Of a DNA stretch of 64,000 nt, positions 44,218 through 58,311 are shown one piece after another. Under the pieces are notes generated by a model, which was not told the DNA's origin, did not search any database, and saw only the letters and a program-made list of their open reading frames with translations. Location: assembly GCF_004353825.1 (NCBI RefSeq), contig NZ_SMNA01000008.1, positions 156,991-220,990 of the forward strand, in the 5' to 3' direction. Position 1 is the stretch's first letter. Each line of letters starts with the position of its first letter. Made by a program: the position numbers and the translations under genes. Origin of the DNA: Occultella glacieicola. Its GTDB lineage: Bacteria > Actinomycetota > Actinomycetes > Actinomycetales > Beutenbergiaceae.

Positions 44218-44320
44218 GGGGCTCCTTCGGCGGGGTGACGGCTTCGTCCTCGCGGATCGTATCGACTGCCGCCCGCTCCTGGTGCCGGTCGTCCACACCC
44301 GGGGAGAGGAGCGCAAAGTG

Positions 44321-44357
44321 GTGTGCTTCCGACGTACCGGGTACGTCGGACTCACAC
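44321..44357 (-). terminator. Long near-perfect hairpin between a Pro-rich membrane protein gene and the cyclase operon
   Basis: An 11-bp perfect palindrome arm (44328-44338 with 44340-44350) is extended by GTGTG (44321-44325) pairing with CACAC (44353-44357) across CT/CT. It starts 31 bases beyond the stop of the minus-strand gene at 44388 and is followed by a short TTT in that direction. It could instead be an operator for the cyclase operon, since its core is a symmetric 23-mer. Confidence 0.55.
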
Positions 44358-44387
44358 CGCAACAGACAGACCGGAGTCCGGCGAGCG

Positions 44388-45818
44388 TCAGTCCCAGCGC
44401 ACCTCGGGGACGTCGGCGCCGAAGTCGACGGCGGGCGCACCGAGGTGCCCGGCGCTGCCGGCGATCAGTTCGCAGCGGCCGGCCTGACCGTCCTCGGAGC
44501 AGTCGAACTCGACGTGGACCGTGCCGATGGGCTCGCCGCTCACGATCCTCGGGTCGTAGGCGTCGATGTCGGCCTCGAGGGAGTCGAGGGTCGCCTGGGC
44601 CTCGGCCGACAACGTCCTGGAGATGGTGCCCTCGGTCACCGTGGTGCCCTGGATCGTGCCGGGCAGGTCGATGCCGCAGCCGGCGGCGAGCGTCGTCGAG
44701 GCGATGCATGTGCCGACCGCCTCGCCGACCAGGGTGCGGAAGGTTGCGAGGCCCGCGTCGCTCAGCACGACGTCAGCGTCGAAGTCCGCCGCGTCGTAGT
44801 CCTGTGAGACGGTCGTCACCGTGGTGCCGCCGAGCGTGAACATCGGGTCGGACACGCTCAACTCGTAGGCGCCCAGGAACACCTCCACCTCCATGTCCGT
44901 GACCGGGACACCATTGACCAGCGCGCCTGCGGCGACCAGCGGATCGCCGATGTAGAGGCTGCCGTAGCCGCCGACGATCTCCCACTCGGCGGTGTCCTCG
45001 GCGGACGCAGGGCCGACGACCCTCAGGGTGATCTCGACCTGCTCGTCGCCCAACAGGTACGACGCCCGGACGTCGACCGTTCCGAGCGCGGCCTCCGGAA
45101 CGACGGGAGCCACCTCGATCTCGGTGATCGGCGCGACCGCGTTCGATGCCGCCAGCACTTCATCGGTCATCAGCACCGACGGCCCGGCGGTGAGCGTGAG
45201 GAACGAGAGTGCCGTCTCGGCGTCGCCGTCCGCCAGTGCGTGCAGGTAGCCCTGGACGGGAGCGATCGCGGCGTCAGCTCGTGCCTGCGCGGCGGCCTCG
45301 GCGGCCAGCGCCGAGGCGGTCGCCTCCTCCGCCGCCCGCTGCTCCGCGCGCCGGGCACTCGTGACCGAGAGCACCACGACGAGTGCGATCACGAGCACGA
45401 GGGAGCCGATGATGGCGAGGAGCACACCCCTGCGCATCGGCCTGCGCGGTGGCGTGGCCGCGGGCTGGAGCAGTCCTGGCGGGGGGCCGTGCCACGGTTC
45501 GTGCGGATCCGGCATGGAGCGTTGCTGCGAGGAGCCTGGCGGCCAGGGCTGCTGCGCCGAGTCCTGCGGCCAGGGTTGCTGCGCCGCCTGCGGTGGGACC
45601 TGCTGCCAGGGTTGGCCGCCGTTGCTCAGCGGCCAGGGCCGGTCCACACCGGGTGCCTGCCAGGCCGGCCGTGCCGACTGTCCGCCCGGTGATGACCACG
45701 GCGACCGGGCCTCGGGCGGCCTGACGTATGAGGGCGGGCCCGGGTCCGAGTGCGGCCCCGGAGACCGGTCCGGCCGAGCCCCGGTGTGCTCCCCGGGCTG
45801 CTGTGAGTCCTGCCCCAT
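44388..45818 (-). CDS. Membrane-anchored protein with Pro/Gln-rich cytosolic N terminus
   Basis: A 476-residue protein of unknown function. Residues 1-128 are disordered and rich in Pro, Gln, Trp and Gly (repeats of QPWP- and QQPWP-like units). A basic RRPMRR precedes one helix (about 131-153, GVLLAIIGSLVLVIALVVVLSV), and about 320 extracellular residues follow. The ectodomain starts with an Ala-rich heptad stretch (AEQRAAEEATASALAAEAAAQA) and then three similar beta-rich segments with PVQGYLHALADGDAETALSFL. DUF4878-like modules are suggested by that pattern. ATG 45818 follows a GAGGAG site. Confidence 0.65.
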   Translation of the reverse strand: MGQDSQQPGEHTGARPDRSPGPHSDPGPPSYVRPPEARSPWSSPGGQSARPAWQAPGVDRPWPLSNGGQPWQQVPPQAAQQPWPQDSAQQPWPPGSSQQRSMPDPHEPWHGPPPGLLQPAATPPRRPMRRGVLLAIIGSLVLVIALVVVLSVTSARRAEQRAAEEATASALAAEAAAQARADAAIAPVQGYLHALADGDAETALSFLTLTAGPSVLMTDEVLAASNAVAPITEIEVAPVVPEAALGTVDVRASYLLGDEQVEITLRVVGPASAEDTAEWEIVGGYGSLYIGDPLVAAGALVNGVPVTDMEVEVFLGAYELSVSDPMFTLGGTTVTTVSQDYDAADFDADVVLSDAGLATFRTLVGEAVGTCIASTTLAAGCGIDLPGTIQGTTVTEGTISRTLSAEAQATLDSLEADIDAYDPRIVSGEPIGTVHVEFDCSEDGQAGRCELIAGSAGHLGAPAVDFGADVPEVRWD

Positions 45819-45953
45819 GGTCACTCCTCGCCCCTGCGTCCGGCCCTCGAGGCCCGTGGCTCACGGGCGTGCACGGCTGCGTTTGGCGCGAATCGTACCG
45901 GCATCGTCGCTCGCCGGCGGGCGATACCCCCCACGGCACCCGAGCGCGGGCGG

Positions 45954-46661
45954 TCAGCCGGGCTCGGCAGTGGCGTCCCTGGCGGTGGCACCCTCGGCAG
46001 GTGCGTCGTCCTCCGAGAAGTTGGCACCGTCCGGCCAGGCGCAGAGGCACACCTTGTTGCCGGCGCGATCGGCGAGGATCCAGTGTCCCGGTGCCGCGTC
46101 GTGCACCACGGTCCCGCCCGCCGCCACGGCCGCCTCGAACCGGCCCCGGGCGTGCTCGCGCGCCACCGACACGTCGATGTGCATCGCGTGCCGAAGCGGC
46201 TTCGCCTCGTCGAGCCCCTGCATCCAGACCGTGGAGCCATGGCCGAGCGGGTCGATGCCGTTGTCATCGTCCATCGGGTCGTAGCCGAGGGCGGCCCGCC
46301 AGAAGGCGATGTCGAGGTCGTCGGGTCTCGCCGCGATCGCGAGTTGCACCTCCTGGACCTGACTGCGGTCGGCGCGCGCGCCCTGCGCAGCGGCTACCGC
46401 CGAGACCGCCCGGGCCAGGTCAACGTGCCCGACCTCGAGTGCCCACAGGTCCCGGGTCAGCCGAACGGTGAGCCGGTCCCGGGCGATCGTGAGGATCCCG
46501 CCTGCGTCCTCGAACCCCGCGACCCCCGCGATCGCCCCGGCGAGCCGCACGGCCTCGACGAGCGAGCCGGTCGGGAACACCGCCGTCGCGCCACCGTGAA
46601 GGACGACCCAGTCGTCGAGGCCGGTGGCCCCGAGGAAGTGGCGCCAACCCTGTTCGCTCAT
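45954..46661 (-). CDS. VOC protein fused to an N-terminal pterin-carbinolamine-dehydratase-like domain
   Basis: A 235-residue fusion. Residues 1-95 look like a pterin-4a-carbinolamine dehydratase (PCD) fold (SLVEAVRLAGAIAGVAGFEDAGGILTIARDRLTVRLTRDLWALEVGHVDLARAVSAVA), but the catalytic T-H-D is T-R-D and the HHP motif is absent. Residues about 96-225 are a VOC module (LAIAARPDDLDIAFWRAALGY, MHIDVSVAREHARGRFEAAVAAGG, LADRAGNKVCLCAWP). The PCD part is probably a binding or dimerisation domain. It lies divergent from the Tet(M)-like gene. Confidence 0.68.
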   Translation of the reverse strand: MSEQGWRHFLGATGLDDWVVLHGGATAVFPTGSLVEAVRLAGAIAGVAGFEDAGGILTIARDRLTVRLTRDLWALEVGHVDLARAVSAVAAAQGARADRSQVQEVQLAIAARPDDLDIAFWRAALGYDPMDDDNGIDPLGHGSTVWMQGLDEAKPLRHAMHIDVSVAREHARGRFEAAVAAGGTVVHDAAPGHWILADRAGNKVCLCAWPDGANFSEDDAPAEGATARDATAEPG

Positions 46662-46752
46662 GTCCGGCCTCCGATTCTGGGGGTGGGTCCACCCTGGCCG
46701 AACCTACCGGCCGTCCGGGCGTGGCGGGCCACACCGGCCGACCGAAAACACG

Positions 46753-46758
46753 TTGACA
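46753..46758 (+). promoter_or_regulatory. -35 box preceded by an A-run, upstream of the Tet(M)-like gene
   Basis: A perfect TTGACA. Its upstream flank CCGAAAACACG has a short A-rich element a few bases before the -35, reminiscent of WhiB7-type antibiotic-responsive promoters. The -10 is unclear: AAGGCT at 46776-46781 has the right spacing but is a poor match. Regulation by WhiB7 is conjecture. Confidence 0.4.
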
Positions 46759-46834
46759 TCCCGCCGACGCCCCTGAAGGCTCTCTGACCTATCCGACCCA
46801 TCGGCTCCCAGCCCGACGAGAGAACGGAACGACC

Positions 46835-46918
46835 ATGCGCGAGTTCGTGTGCACCGCAATCGCCCACCTGCACACGGAGAGCCATGGAACGTCCACGACC
46901 CAGCAGACCCACACCTGA
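46835..46918 (+). CDS. 27-codon leader frame overlapping the Tet(M)-like gene start
   Basis: ATG 46835 opens a 27-residue peptide ([17 protein letters not shown]...THT) that runs through the ribosome site and ATG 46884 of the GTPase gene in another frame and ends at 46918. The known tet(M) gene has a 28-codon leader peptide that couples its expression to ribosome stalling. Here a GGAACG upstream could serve as a ribosome site. Without conservation data this remains a candidate. Confidence 0.3.
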   Translation: MREFVCTAIAHLHTESHGTSTTQQTHT

Positions 46919-48821
46919 CGCACCCGCGCGCCCCGGCACCCGCCGCCTCAACCTCGGCGTCCTGGCCCATGTCGATGCCGGCAAGACCAGCCTGACCGAG
47001 GCCCTGTTGCACGCCGGCGGCGCGATCGACCGGATCGGCGGGGTGGACGCCGGCACGACCCAGACCGACACCCTCGCCCTGGAGCGGCAGCGAGGTATCA
47101 CGATCCGCTCCGCGGTGGCGTCGTTCCGGGTCGGCGACATCGGCGTCAACCTGGTGGACACGCCCGGTCACCCGGACTTCATCGCCGAGGTCGACAGGTC
47201 GCTGGCGGTCCTGGACGGTGCCGTCCTGGTCCTGTCCGCCGTCGAGGGGGTGCAGGCCCAGACCGTGGTGCTGTACCGGGCGCTGCGGCGCCTCGAGGTT
47301 CCACTCGTGCTGTTCGTGAACAAGATCGACCGGTCCGGGGCAGCGCCGGAGCGGGTGCTCGACGAGATCCGGTACCGGCTGAACCCGGCGGCGGTCCCGC
47401 TCAACCGCGCGCTCGGTGCCGGCGCTCCCGTGGCGCGTGCCCAACCGCTGGCCTGGAGCGAGCCGGCCGTGGCCGAGGACCTGACGGCGCAACTCGCCTC
47501 CCACGACGACGGACTGCTCGCCGAGTGGCTCGCCGGACCGGTCCGGGCGCGGCGACTGCGCTCCAGTCTGGAGCGGTCGACCCGGGCCGGCGCCGTCCAC
47601 CCGGTCCTGTTCGGCTCGGCCCGAACCGGTGCCGGCCTCACCCAGCTGATCGACACGGTGACCCGCCTGCTCACGCCACCCGCCGGCGACGAGACCGCCG
47701 CCGTGTCCGCGCAGGTCTTCAAGGTCGAACGCCCCACCTCCGGCGGACGGCACGCCACGCTCCGGATGCGTTCCGGCGTGCTGCGCCTACGGGACCGGGT
47801 GCCGCTGGGCGGTGGCCGGACCGCGACCGTCACCGGCCTCGAGGTCTTCGAGCCGGGCGGCCCCGTGCGGCGTGCCCGGGCCGCGCCCGGGCAGATCGCC
47901 AGGGTTCGCGGACTGGACACGGTGCAGATCGGTGACTGGCTCGGCTCCGAACCCGCGTCGTGCGCGGCAGCCGACCTGCCGAGGCCGGGCTTCGAGACGC
48001 GGGTGGTGGCCCGTGATCCCGCCGAACAGGAGGGCCTGCGCCGGGCGCTGACGGAACTGGCCGACATCGACCCGTTGATCGCGATCCGGCCGGATCGGGG
48101 CGCCGTGCGGATCAGCACCTACGGCGAGGTGCAGCAGCAGGTCCTGGCCCAGACCCTGGCCGCCGAGTTCGGCATCGACGCAGACTTCCGGGGGACCACG
48201 GTGGCCTGCGTCGAGCGACCGTCGCGCACCGGTGCCGCCGTGCGGCGGATGGGTGATCCCGGCCACCTGCTGAACTACACGCTCGCGGTCCGCATCGAGC
48301 CGGCACCACCGGGCAGCGGCATCGACCTGGCCGTCGAGGCGCCACGCACCGGCGTGCCCCTGCACGTCTACTCCACCCTCGAGGGTTACCGGTCGGCGAT
48401 GCTCGGCTACCTCACCGATCCGCTCGCCTCCGGGCCGCACGGCTGGCCGGTGACGGACGTCAGGGTGATCGTGACCGAGAGCAACTACCCGCCGGCCGGC
48501 CCGCGTGCCTCCGAGGTGCGGCACACGACCGGGGAGGTGGTGCGCGAAGCCGTACAGCGGGCGGGCACGACGGTCTGCGAACCGGTCGACCACTTCACGG
48601 TCGAAGCACCGGCGCAGACGCTTGCCGCGGTCCTCGGCCTGCTCGCCCGCCACGGCGCCACCATGGACGGCATGGACGCCACGGACGAGAGGAACCGGTT
48701 GGCGGTGGTGTCCGGGACGATCCGGACGGCCGCGGTCGGGGCGGTGCGGGCCGGTCTGAATGCCGCCACGAACGGGCAGGGCGTCCTGGAATGCGACCCG
48801 GACCACTTCGCGCCCCGGTAG
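46884..48821 (+). CDS. Tet(M)/OtrA-type ribosomal-protection GTPase (EF-G-like)
   Basis: A 645-residue translational GTPase of the tetracycline ribosomal-protection type. G1 is [18 protein letters not shown] (about residues 26-43) followed by [17 protein letters not shown]. The effector loop is [12 protein letters not shown]3 VDTPGHPDF and G4 [10 protein letters not shown]. The C-terminal half carries the domain IV/V pattern RTTGEVV...[17 protein letters not shown] and [15 protein letters not shown], which matches Tet(M) rather than EF-G in length (EF-G is about 700). It would dislodge tetracycline-like drugs from the 30S. Actual resistance is not provable here; related housekeeping-like copies exist in soil actinobacteria. 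Confidence 0.83.
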   Translation: MERPRPSRPTPDAPARPGTRRLNLGVLAHVDAGKTSLTEALLHAGGAIDRIGGVDAGTTQTDTLALERQRGITIRSAVASFRVGDIGVNLVDTPGHPDFIAEVDRSLAVLDGAVLVLSAVEGVQAQTVVLYRALRRLEVPLVLFVNKIDRSGAAPERVLDEIRYRLNPAAVPLNRALGAGAPVARAQPLAWSEPAVAEDLTAQLASHDDGLLAEWLAGPVRARRLRSSLERSTRAGAVHPVLFGSARTGAGLTQLIDTVTRLLTPPAGDETAAVSAQVFKVERPTSGGRHATLRMRSGVLRLRDRVPLGGGRTATVTGLEVFEPGGPVRRARAAPGQIARVRGLDTVQIGDWLGSEPASCAAADLPRPGFETRVVARDPAEQEGLRRALTELADIDPLIAIRPDRGAVRISTYGEVQQQVLAQTLAAEFGIDADFRGTTVACVERPSRTGAAVRRMGDPGHLLNYTLAVRIEPAPPGSGIDLAVEAPRTGVPLHVYSTLEGYRSAMLGYLTDPLASGPHGWPVTDVRVIVTESNYPPAGPRASEVRHTTGEVVREAVQRAGTTVCEPVDHFTVEAPAQTLAAVLGLLARHGATMDGMDATDERNRLAVVSGTIRTAAVGAVRAGLNAATNGQGVLECDPDHFAPR

Positions 48822-48830
48822 GTCGCGGGC

Positions 48831-48858
48831 TGGACACCCATCCCACCGACTGTATAGT
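48831..48858 (+). promoter_or_regulatory. Leaderless promoter of the arginine operon
   Basis: TGGACA (48831-48836), 16-base spacer, TATAGT (48853-48858), then seven bases to ATG 48866. The spacing predicts transcription starting at or within a base of the argC start codon. The -10 overlaps an ARG-box-like palindrome. Confidence 0.62.
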
Positions 48859-48864
48859 TATGCA
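48851..48864 (+). promoter_or_regulatory. ARG-box-like operator over the argC -10 region
   Basis: TGTATAGTTATGCA is a palindrome with one mismatch (TGTATA versus TATGCA, 2-base centre). It fits the TGCATA-nn-TATGCA form of actinobacterial ARG boxes. It covers the -10 hexamer, so bound ArgR (54330-54863, in the same operon) would block RNA polymerase directly. Confidence 0.6.
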
Positions 48865-48865
48865 C

Positions 48866-49924
48866 ATGCCTGTATCAGTCGCGATCGCCGGCGCCAGCGG
48901 CTACGCCGGGGGTGAGGTCCTACGCCTGCTGCTGGGGCACCCCGAGGTGACCGTCGGCGCGCTCACCGCCCACCGGAGCGCCGGTGACCTCGTCGGCACC
49001 CACCACCCGCATCTGCGTGCCCTGGCCGACCGGCGGTTCGTCGAGACCACCGCCGAGAACCTGCTCGGCCACGACGTCGTGGTCCTGGCCCTGCCGCACG
49101 GTGCCTCCGGCGAGATCGCGGCCGCACTCGCGGCGGCGGGCTCCGACGCGCTCGTGCTGGACTGCGGCGCCGACCACCGACTCGTGGACGCGGAGGACTG
49201 GCAGGCGTTCTACGGTTCGCCCCACGCCGGGACCTGGCCGTACGGTCTGCCCGAGCTGGTGCTCGCCGACGCCGGCACCCGCCAGCGTGAGGTACTGCGC
49301 TCGGCCCGGCGGATCGCCGTGCCCGGCTGCAACGTCACCGCCGTCACCCTGGGCATCCAGCCAGGTATCGCGACCGGGGTGGTGGAGGCGACCGACCTGG
49401 TCGCGGTCCTCGCGAACGGATACTCCGGCGCCGGCAAGGCGGCCAAGACCCACCTGATCGCCTCGGAGGCGCTCGGCTCCGCGGTGCCCTACGCCGTCGG
49501 CGGCACGCACCGGCACATCCCCGAGATCGAGCAGAACCTGCGGGCGGCCGGTGCGGAGTACGTCCGGCTCTCCTTCACGCCCACGCTCGTGCCGATGGCC
49601 CGGGGCATCCTCGCCACCACGACGGCGCGCCTCACCGACGGCATCGACCCCGCCACGGTCAGGGCGGCCTGGGAGACCTACTACGCGGACGAGCCGTTCG
49701 TGCACCTGCTGCCCGAGGGCCAGTGGCCCACCACGGCCGCGACCCTGGGCGCGAACACCGCCCTGGTCCAGGTCGCGGTGGACGCCCGGGCCGGCCGGGT
49801 GGTGTCCGTCTGTGCGATCGACAACCTGGTCAAGGGCACCGCCGGCGGCGCCGTCCAGTCGATGAACCTGGCCCTCGGGCTGCCCGAGACCACCGGCCTG
49901 CCGACGAACGGAGTCGCCCCGTGA
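48866..49924 (+). CDS. argC: N-acetyl-gamma-glutamyl-phosphate reductase
   Basis: A 352-residue reductase for the third step of arginine synthesis, using NADPH to reduce acetylglutamyl phosphate to the semialdehyde. The nucleotide loop is [18 protein letters not shown], the catalytic Cys is in [13 protein letters not shown] (about residue 155) and [15 protein letters not shown] with [11 protein letters not shown] complete the active site. ATG 48866 is preferred, as it fits the leaderless promoter; ATG 48860 is in frame two codons earlier. The stop overlaps argJ (GTGA). Confidence 0.95.
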   Translation: MPVSVAIAGASGYAGGEVLRLLLGHPEVTVGALTAHRSAGDLVGTHHPHLRALADRRFVETTAENLLGHDVVVLALPHGASGEIAAALAAAGSDALVLDCGADHRLVDAEDWQAFYGSPHAGTWPYGLPELVLADAGTRQREVLRSARRIAVPGCNVTAVTLGIQPGIATGVVEATDLVAVLANGYSGAGKAAKTHLIASEALGSAVPYAVGGTHRHIPEIEQNLRAAGAEYVRLSFTPTLVPMARGILATTTARLTDGIDPATVRAAWETYYADEPFVHLLPEGQWPTTAATLGANTALVQVAVDARAGRVVSVCAIDNLVKGTAGGAVQSMNLALGLPETTGLPTNGVAP

Positions 49925-51084
49925 GCATCACCGCACCCGCCGGGTTCCGCGCCGCCGGCGTCACCGCCGGCCTCAAGGCCTCCGGCAAGCCGGACCTCGC
50001 GCTGGTCGTCAACGACGGCCCGCAGCACGTCGGCGCCGCCGTGTTCACGTCCAACCGGGTGGTCGGGGCACCGGTCACCTGGTCGCGTCAGGTGGTCGCC
50101 GACGGCGTCGTGAACGCCGTCGTGCTGAACTCCGGCGGTGCGAACGTGGCCACCGGCCCCGAGGGGTTCGGCCACGCGCACGCCACGGCCGAGCGGGCGG
50201 CCGACCTGCTCGGCATCTCCGCCGCGGACGTCGTGGTGTGCTCGACCGGCCTGATCGGCGTGCCGCTCGCCGCGGACCGGCTGCTCGCCGGACTCGACGT
50301 GGCCGCCGCCGCGCTCGGCACCGACGGCGGGGAGGCCGCCGCCACCGCGATCATGACCACCGACACCGTCGCCAAGACCACCCACGTCCCCGGCGCCGGC
50401 TGGAGCGTCGGCGGGATGGCCAAGGGCGCGGGCATGCTCGCGCCGGCGCTCGCGACGATGCTCGTGGTGCTCACCACCGATGCCGTCGTCGACGCGGCCA
50501 CCGCCGACGCCGCGCTGCGGGACGCGGTCGGCACCACCTTCGACCGGATCGACTCGGACGGCTGCATGTCCACCTCGGACACGGTCGTGCTGATGTCCTC
50601 CGGGGCCAGCGGCATCACCCCGACCCCCGAGGACTTCGCCGAGGCCGTCCGGTCGGCCTGCGCGACGCTGGCGCGTGCCCTGATCGCCGATGCCGAGGGC
50701 TCCACCCATGACATCGCGGTCGAGGTGGTCGGGGCCACCGACACCGGCGCCGCGGTGGCCGTGGCCCGCGCGGTCACCCGGTCCAACCTCTTCAAGGCCG
50801 CCATGTTCGGCAACGACCCGAACTGGGGACGCATCATCGCCCAGGTCGGGACGGTGCCGGAGGACGTCGCCCCGTTCGATCCGGCCCGGCTGGACGTGAG
50901 CATCAACGGGCTGCTCATCTGCCGGGCCGGCGGAGCGCACGAGGACCCGGCGCAGCTCGACCTGGCCGCCGACCGCGAGGTCCACGTCCGGATCGACCTG
51001 CACGCGGGTGACGCGGCGGCGACCGTCTGGACCAACGACCTCTCCCACGCCTACGTCCACGAGAACAGCGCCTACTCCACATGA
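49921..51084 (+). CDS. argJ: Bifunctional ornithine acetyltransferase / N-acetylglutamate synthase
   Basis: A 387-residue ArgJ that recycles the acetyl group from acetylornithine to glutamate. Key features are [17 protein letters not shown], the self-cleavage zone [21 protein letters not shown] (cleavage before Thr gives alpha and beta chains), DTVVLMSSG and [17 protein letters not shown]. Whether it also makes acetylglutamate from acetyl-CoA depends on subtype and cannot be told here. No argA-like gene is in the cluster. GTG start overlaps argC; its stop overlaps argB (ATGA). Confidence 0.95.
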   Translation: MSITAPAGFRAAGVTAGLKASGKPDLALVVNDGPQHVGAAVFTSNRVVGAPVTWSRQVVADGVVNAVVLNSGGANVATGPEGFGHAHATAERAADLLGISAADVVVCSTGLIGVPLAADRLLAGLDVAAAALGTDGGEAAATAIMTTDTVAKTTHVPGAGWSVGGMAKGAGMLAPALATMLVVLTTDAVVDAATADAALRDAVGTTFDRIDSDGCMSTSDTVVLMSSGASGITPTPEDFAEAVRSACATLARALIADAEGSTHDIAVEVVGATDTGAAVAVARAVTRSNLFKAAMFGNDPNWGRIIAQVGTVPEDVAPFDPARLDVSINGLLICRAGGAHEDPAQLDLAADREVHVRIDLHAGDAAATVWTNDLSHAYVHENSAYST

Positions 51085-52121
51085 GCGAGCCCATCCCCGA
51101 GCCGGCCCTGCCCGAACCGGCCCCGCCCGAGGCGACGCCCCCTCCCGAGGCGCCCCCCGCCGTCGACCCCTCGTTCGTCTTCAACACCGAGACGGACCTG
51201 TTCCCCCACCAGAAGGCGGAGGTGCTCGTCCAGGCTCTGCCGTGGCTGGAGGAGTTCGCCGGGGCGATCGTGGTCATCAAGTTCGGCGGCAACGCCATGG
51301 TCGACGCGACCCTCGAGCGCGCCTTCGCCGACGACATCCGGTTCTTCCGCTACGCCGGGCTCAAGCCCGTCGTGGTGCACGGCGGCGGCCCCCAGATCTC
51401 GCGCATGCTCGCCCGGCTCGGGATCACCTCCGAGTTCCGCGGCGGCCTGCGGGTGACCACACCGGAGACCATGGACGTGGTGCGGATGGTGCTCACCGGC
51501 CAGGTCCAGCGCGACCTGGTCAGCCGGCTCAACGAGCGCGAGCCGCTCGCCGTCGGCCTGTCCGGCGAGGACGGCGGCCTGTTCCGCGCCGTGAAGCGGC
51601 CCGCGATGATCGACGGCGAGCCCGTCGACGTCGGCCTGGTCGGGGATGTCGTCGAGGTGCGCCCGAAGGCCGTGCAGGACCTGCTCGACGCCGGCCGGAT
51701 CCCGGTGGTCTCCACGATCGCGCCCGACGGCGAGCACCCCGGCGATGTCCTGAACGTGAACGCGGACACCGCCGCCGCCGCGCTCGCCACCGCGCTCGGG
51801 GCGCAGAAGCTCGTGGTGCTCACCGACGTGGAGGGGCTCTACGCCGCGTGGCCGGACCGGTCCTCGCTGATCCGCTCGATCGGCGCGGACGACCTCGAGG
51901 AGCTGCTGCCCGGCCTGGAGTCCGGGATGGTCCCGAAGATGGAGGCATGCCTGCGCGCGGTCCGCGGCGGTGTGCGCCAGGCCCACGTGATCGACGGCCG
52001 CCAGCCGCACTCGCTGCTGCTGGAGATCTTCACGAACGAGGGGGTGGGCACGATGGTGCTGCCCGTCGCCGAGCGAAGCGAGAACGACGAGAACGACGAG
52101 GACGACGAGGACACAGCATGA
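51081..52121 (+). CDS. argB: Acetylglutamate kinase
   Basis: A 346-residue kinase, longer than the usual 290-300. Residues 1-33 are a Pro/Glu/Ala-rich extension (repeats of PEP-, PPEA-type) and the last 17 residues are a run of Asn, Asp and Glu ending DEDTA. The core has [56 protein letters not shown] and [30 protein letters not shown]. ArgB is commonly the arginine-feedback point, and N-terminal helices in inhibited types form hexamers. [18 protein letters not shown] resembles such a helix. Confidence 0.94.
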   Translation: MSEPIPEPALPEPAPPEATPPPEAPPAVDPSFVFNTETDLFPHQKAEVLVQALPWLEEFAGAIVVIKFGGNAMVDATLERAFADDIRFFRYAGLKPVVVHGGGPQISRMLARLGITSEFRGGLRVTTPETMDVVRMVLTGQVQRDLVSRLNEREPLAVGLSGEDGGLFRAVKRPAMIDGEPVDVGLVGDVVEVRPKAVQDLLDAGRIPVVSTIAPDGEHPGDVLNVNADTAAAALATALGAQKLVVLTDVEGLYAAWPDRSSLIRSIGADDLEELLPGLESGMVPKMEACLRAVRGGVRQAHVIDGRQPHSLLLEIFTNEGVGTMVLPVAERSENDENDEDDEDTA

Positions 52122-53377
52122 GTGAAGTGATCGAGGCCGCCACCGGTTCGCTGACCCAGGACGACTGGCGGCGCCGGTACGCGGGCGCGGTGATGAACAC
52201 GTTCGGCCCGCCGCAGCGGGTGCTCGTGCGTGGTGAGGGTTGCTACGTGTGGGACGCGGACGGCAACCGCTTCCTCGACCTGCTCGCCGGCATCGCGGTG
52301 AACGCGCTCGGGCACGCCCACCCCACGCTCACCGGCGCGATCAGCGCGCAGCTCGGCACGCTCGGGCACATCTCGAACTTCTTCGCCTCGCCCACCCAGA
52401 TCACGCTCGCCGAGCGCCTGCTCGGCCTCGTGGTCGACGGCGGCGCACCGGCGGGTGCGCGCGTGTTCTTCACGAACTCCGGCACCGAGGCGATGGAGGC
52501 GGCGTTCAAGCTCGCCCGCCGTCACGGCGGCCCCGGCCGGGACCGCATCCTCGCCCTCGACGGCGCGTTCCACGGCCGGTCCATGGGCGCGCTCGCGCTC
52601 ACCGCGAAGCCCGCCTACCGGGAGCCGTTCGAGCCGCTGCCGGGCGGCGTGGAGCACCTGCCGTTCGGTGACCTCGCGGCCCTGGAGGCCGCATTCGCCG
52701 ACGGCGGAGGGCGGGTCGCGGCGCTGATCGTCGAGCCGGTCCAGGGGGAGGCCGGGGTACGGCCGCTGCCCCCGGGGTACCTGGCCGCGGCGCGCGAGCT
52801 GACCTCCGCCAACGGAGCCCTGCTGATCCTCGACGAGGTGCAGTCCGGCATGGGCCGCACCGGCACCTGGATGGGCCACCACCTGCCGCACGTCGGCGGA
52901 GGGGTGGTCCCAGACGCGATCGCCCTGGCCAAGGGCCTCGGCGGCGGGTTCCCGATGGGCGCGCTCGTGGCCGTCTCCGAGGAGGCGGCCACCCTGCTCG
53001 CCCCCGGCCAGCACGGCACCACGTTCGGCGGGAACCCGGTGGCCGCCGCCGCCGCCCTGGCCACCATCCACGTGATCGAGCGCGACGGGCTGCTCGCGAA
53101 CGCGACGACCGTGGGGCAGCACCTGCGCACCGAGATCGCGGCCCTCGACCACCCGCTCGTGACCGGGTGCCGCGGCGAGGGCCTGCTGATCGCGATCGAG
53201 CTCGCCGCACCGGTGGCCCCGGCGGCCGCGACCGCCGCGCTCGCACACGGCTACATCGTCAACGCGGTGGCCCCGGACGCGATCCGGCTGGCCCCGCCGC
53301 TGATCCTGACCACGACGCAGGCCGACGCCTTCGTGGCGGACCTGCCGACGATCCTCACGGAGGCGAACCCCGCATGA
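52118..53377 (+). CDS. argD: Acetylornithine aminotransferase
   Basis: A 419-residue class III aminotransferase converting acetylglutamate semialdehyde to acetylornithine. PLP phosphate contacts are in [18 protein letters not shown], the [11 protein letters not shown] strand follows, then [17 protein letters not shown] (Asp contacting the ring nitrogen) and the Schiff-base Lys in [20 protein letters not shown] start overlaps the argB stop (ATGA) and the stop overlaps argF. Confidence 0.94.
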   Translation: MSEVIEAATGSLTQDDWRRRYAGAVMNTFGPPQRVLVRGEGCYVWDADGNRFLDLLAGIAVNALGHAHPTLTGAISAQLGTLGHISNFFASPTQITLAERLLGLVVDGGAPAGARVFFTNSGTEAMEAAFKLARRHGGPGRDRILALDGAFHGRSMGALALTAKPAYREPFEPLPGGVEHLPFGDLAALEAAFADGGGRVAALIVEPVQGEAGVRPLPPGYLAAARELTSANGALLILDEVQSGMGRTGTWMGHHLPHVGGGVVPDAIALAKGLGGGFPMGALVAVSEEAATLLAPGQHGTTFGGNPVAAAAALATIHVIERDGLLANATTVGQHLRTEIAALDHPLVTGCRGEGLLIAIELAAPVAPAAATAALAHGYIVNAVAPDAIRLAPPLILTTTQADAFVADLPTILTEANPA

Positions 53378-54329
53378 ACCAGCCCAGCACGCCCCGCCAC
53401 TTCCTCGCCGACGACGACCTGACCAGCGCCGAGCAGCGCGAGGTGCTGCAGCTCGCGCTCGCCACGAAGGCGGCCCGGCACGCGTTCCGGCCGCTGGCCG
53501 GGCCGCAGGCGGTCGCGATCATCTTCGACAAGCCGACCCTGCGCACCCAGGCGTCGTTCACCGCGGGCGTCGCCGAGCTCGGCGGCTACCCGATGCTCGT
53601 GGACGGCAACCTCGCCCAGGTCGGCGTGCGGGAGTCCGTGCCGGACGTGGCCCGGGTGCTCGGCCGGATGACGTCGGCGATCGTGTGGCGCACGTTCGGC
53701 CAGGACCGGATCGAGGCGATGGCCGCCCACGCCGGGGTGCCGGTCGTGAACGCGCTCACCGACGACTACCACCCGTGCCAGATCCTCGCCGACCTGCTCA
53801 CCATCGCCGAGCACACCGGCGGCCTGTCCGCCTCCGGGCCGGCCCTGGCCGGGCGGACGTTCGCCTACGTCGGCGACGGCGCGAACAACATGGCCAACTC
53901 CTACCTGCTCGGCGGCGCGCTCGCCGGGCTGGACGTGCGTATCGGTGCCCCGGCCGATTACCACCCGCGCGCCGACATCGTGGCCCGGGCGCAGGCGATC
54001 GCGAGCGAGACCGGCGGTGCCGTGACGATTAGTACGGACGCGGCCGAGGTGGTGCAGGGCGCGGACGCCGTCGCCACCGACACCTGGGTGTCGATGGGCC
54101 AGGAGGACGAGTCCGCGGCGCGCGAGGCCCCCTTCCGCCCCTACCAGCTGAACGACGACCTGCTCGGCCAGGCTGCGCCGTCGGCGATTGCGATGCACTG
54201 CCTGCCCGCCTACCGCGGCAAGGAGATCACCGACGAGGTGATGGAGGGTCCGCGGTCGGTCGTCTGGGACGAGGCCGAGAACCGGCTGCACGCGCAGAAG
54301 GCGATCCTGGCGTGGCTGGTGCAGCAGGG

Positions 54330-54333
<4 letters not shown>
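53374..54333 (+). CDS. argF: Ornithine carbamoyltransferase
   Basis: A 319-residue transcarbamylase making citrulline from ornithine and carbamoyl phosphate. The ornithine loop [14 protein letters not shown] and [18 protein letters not shown] (catalytic Cys) are typical, as is [12 protein letters not shown]. The carbamoyl-phosphate motif, STRTR in most OTCases, reads T-L-R-T-Q ([11 protein letters not shown]), keeping the central Arg-Thr. The acetylornithine or succinylornithine versions are unlikely because the SMG loop and DDYHPCQ loop are of the ornithine type. Overlaps argD and argR by four bases each. Confidence 0.92.
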
Positions 54334-58304
<3,971 letters not shown>

Positions 58305-58311
58305 GCCGACC

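Noticed and set aside
46835..46918. 27-codon frame as an independent small-protein gene
   Set aside because: Its overlap with the GTPase start makes a regulatory leader more plausible than a functional peptide; listed at low confidence only.
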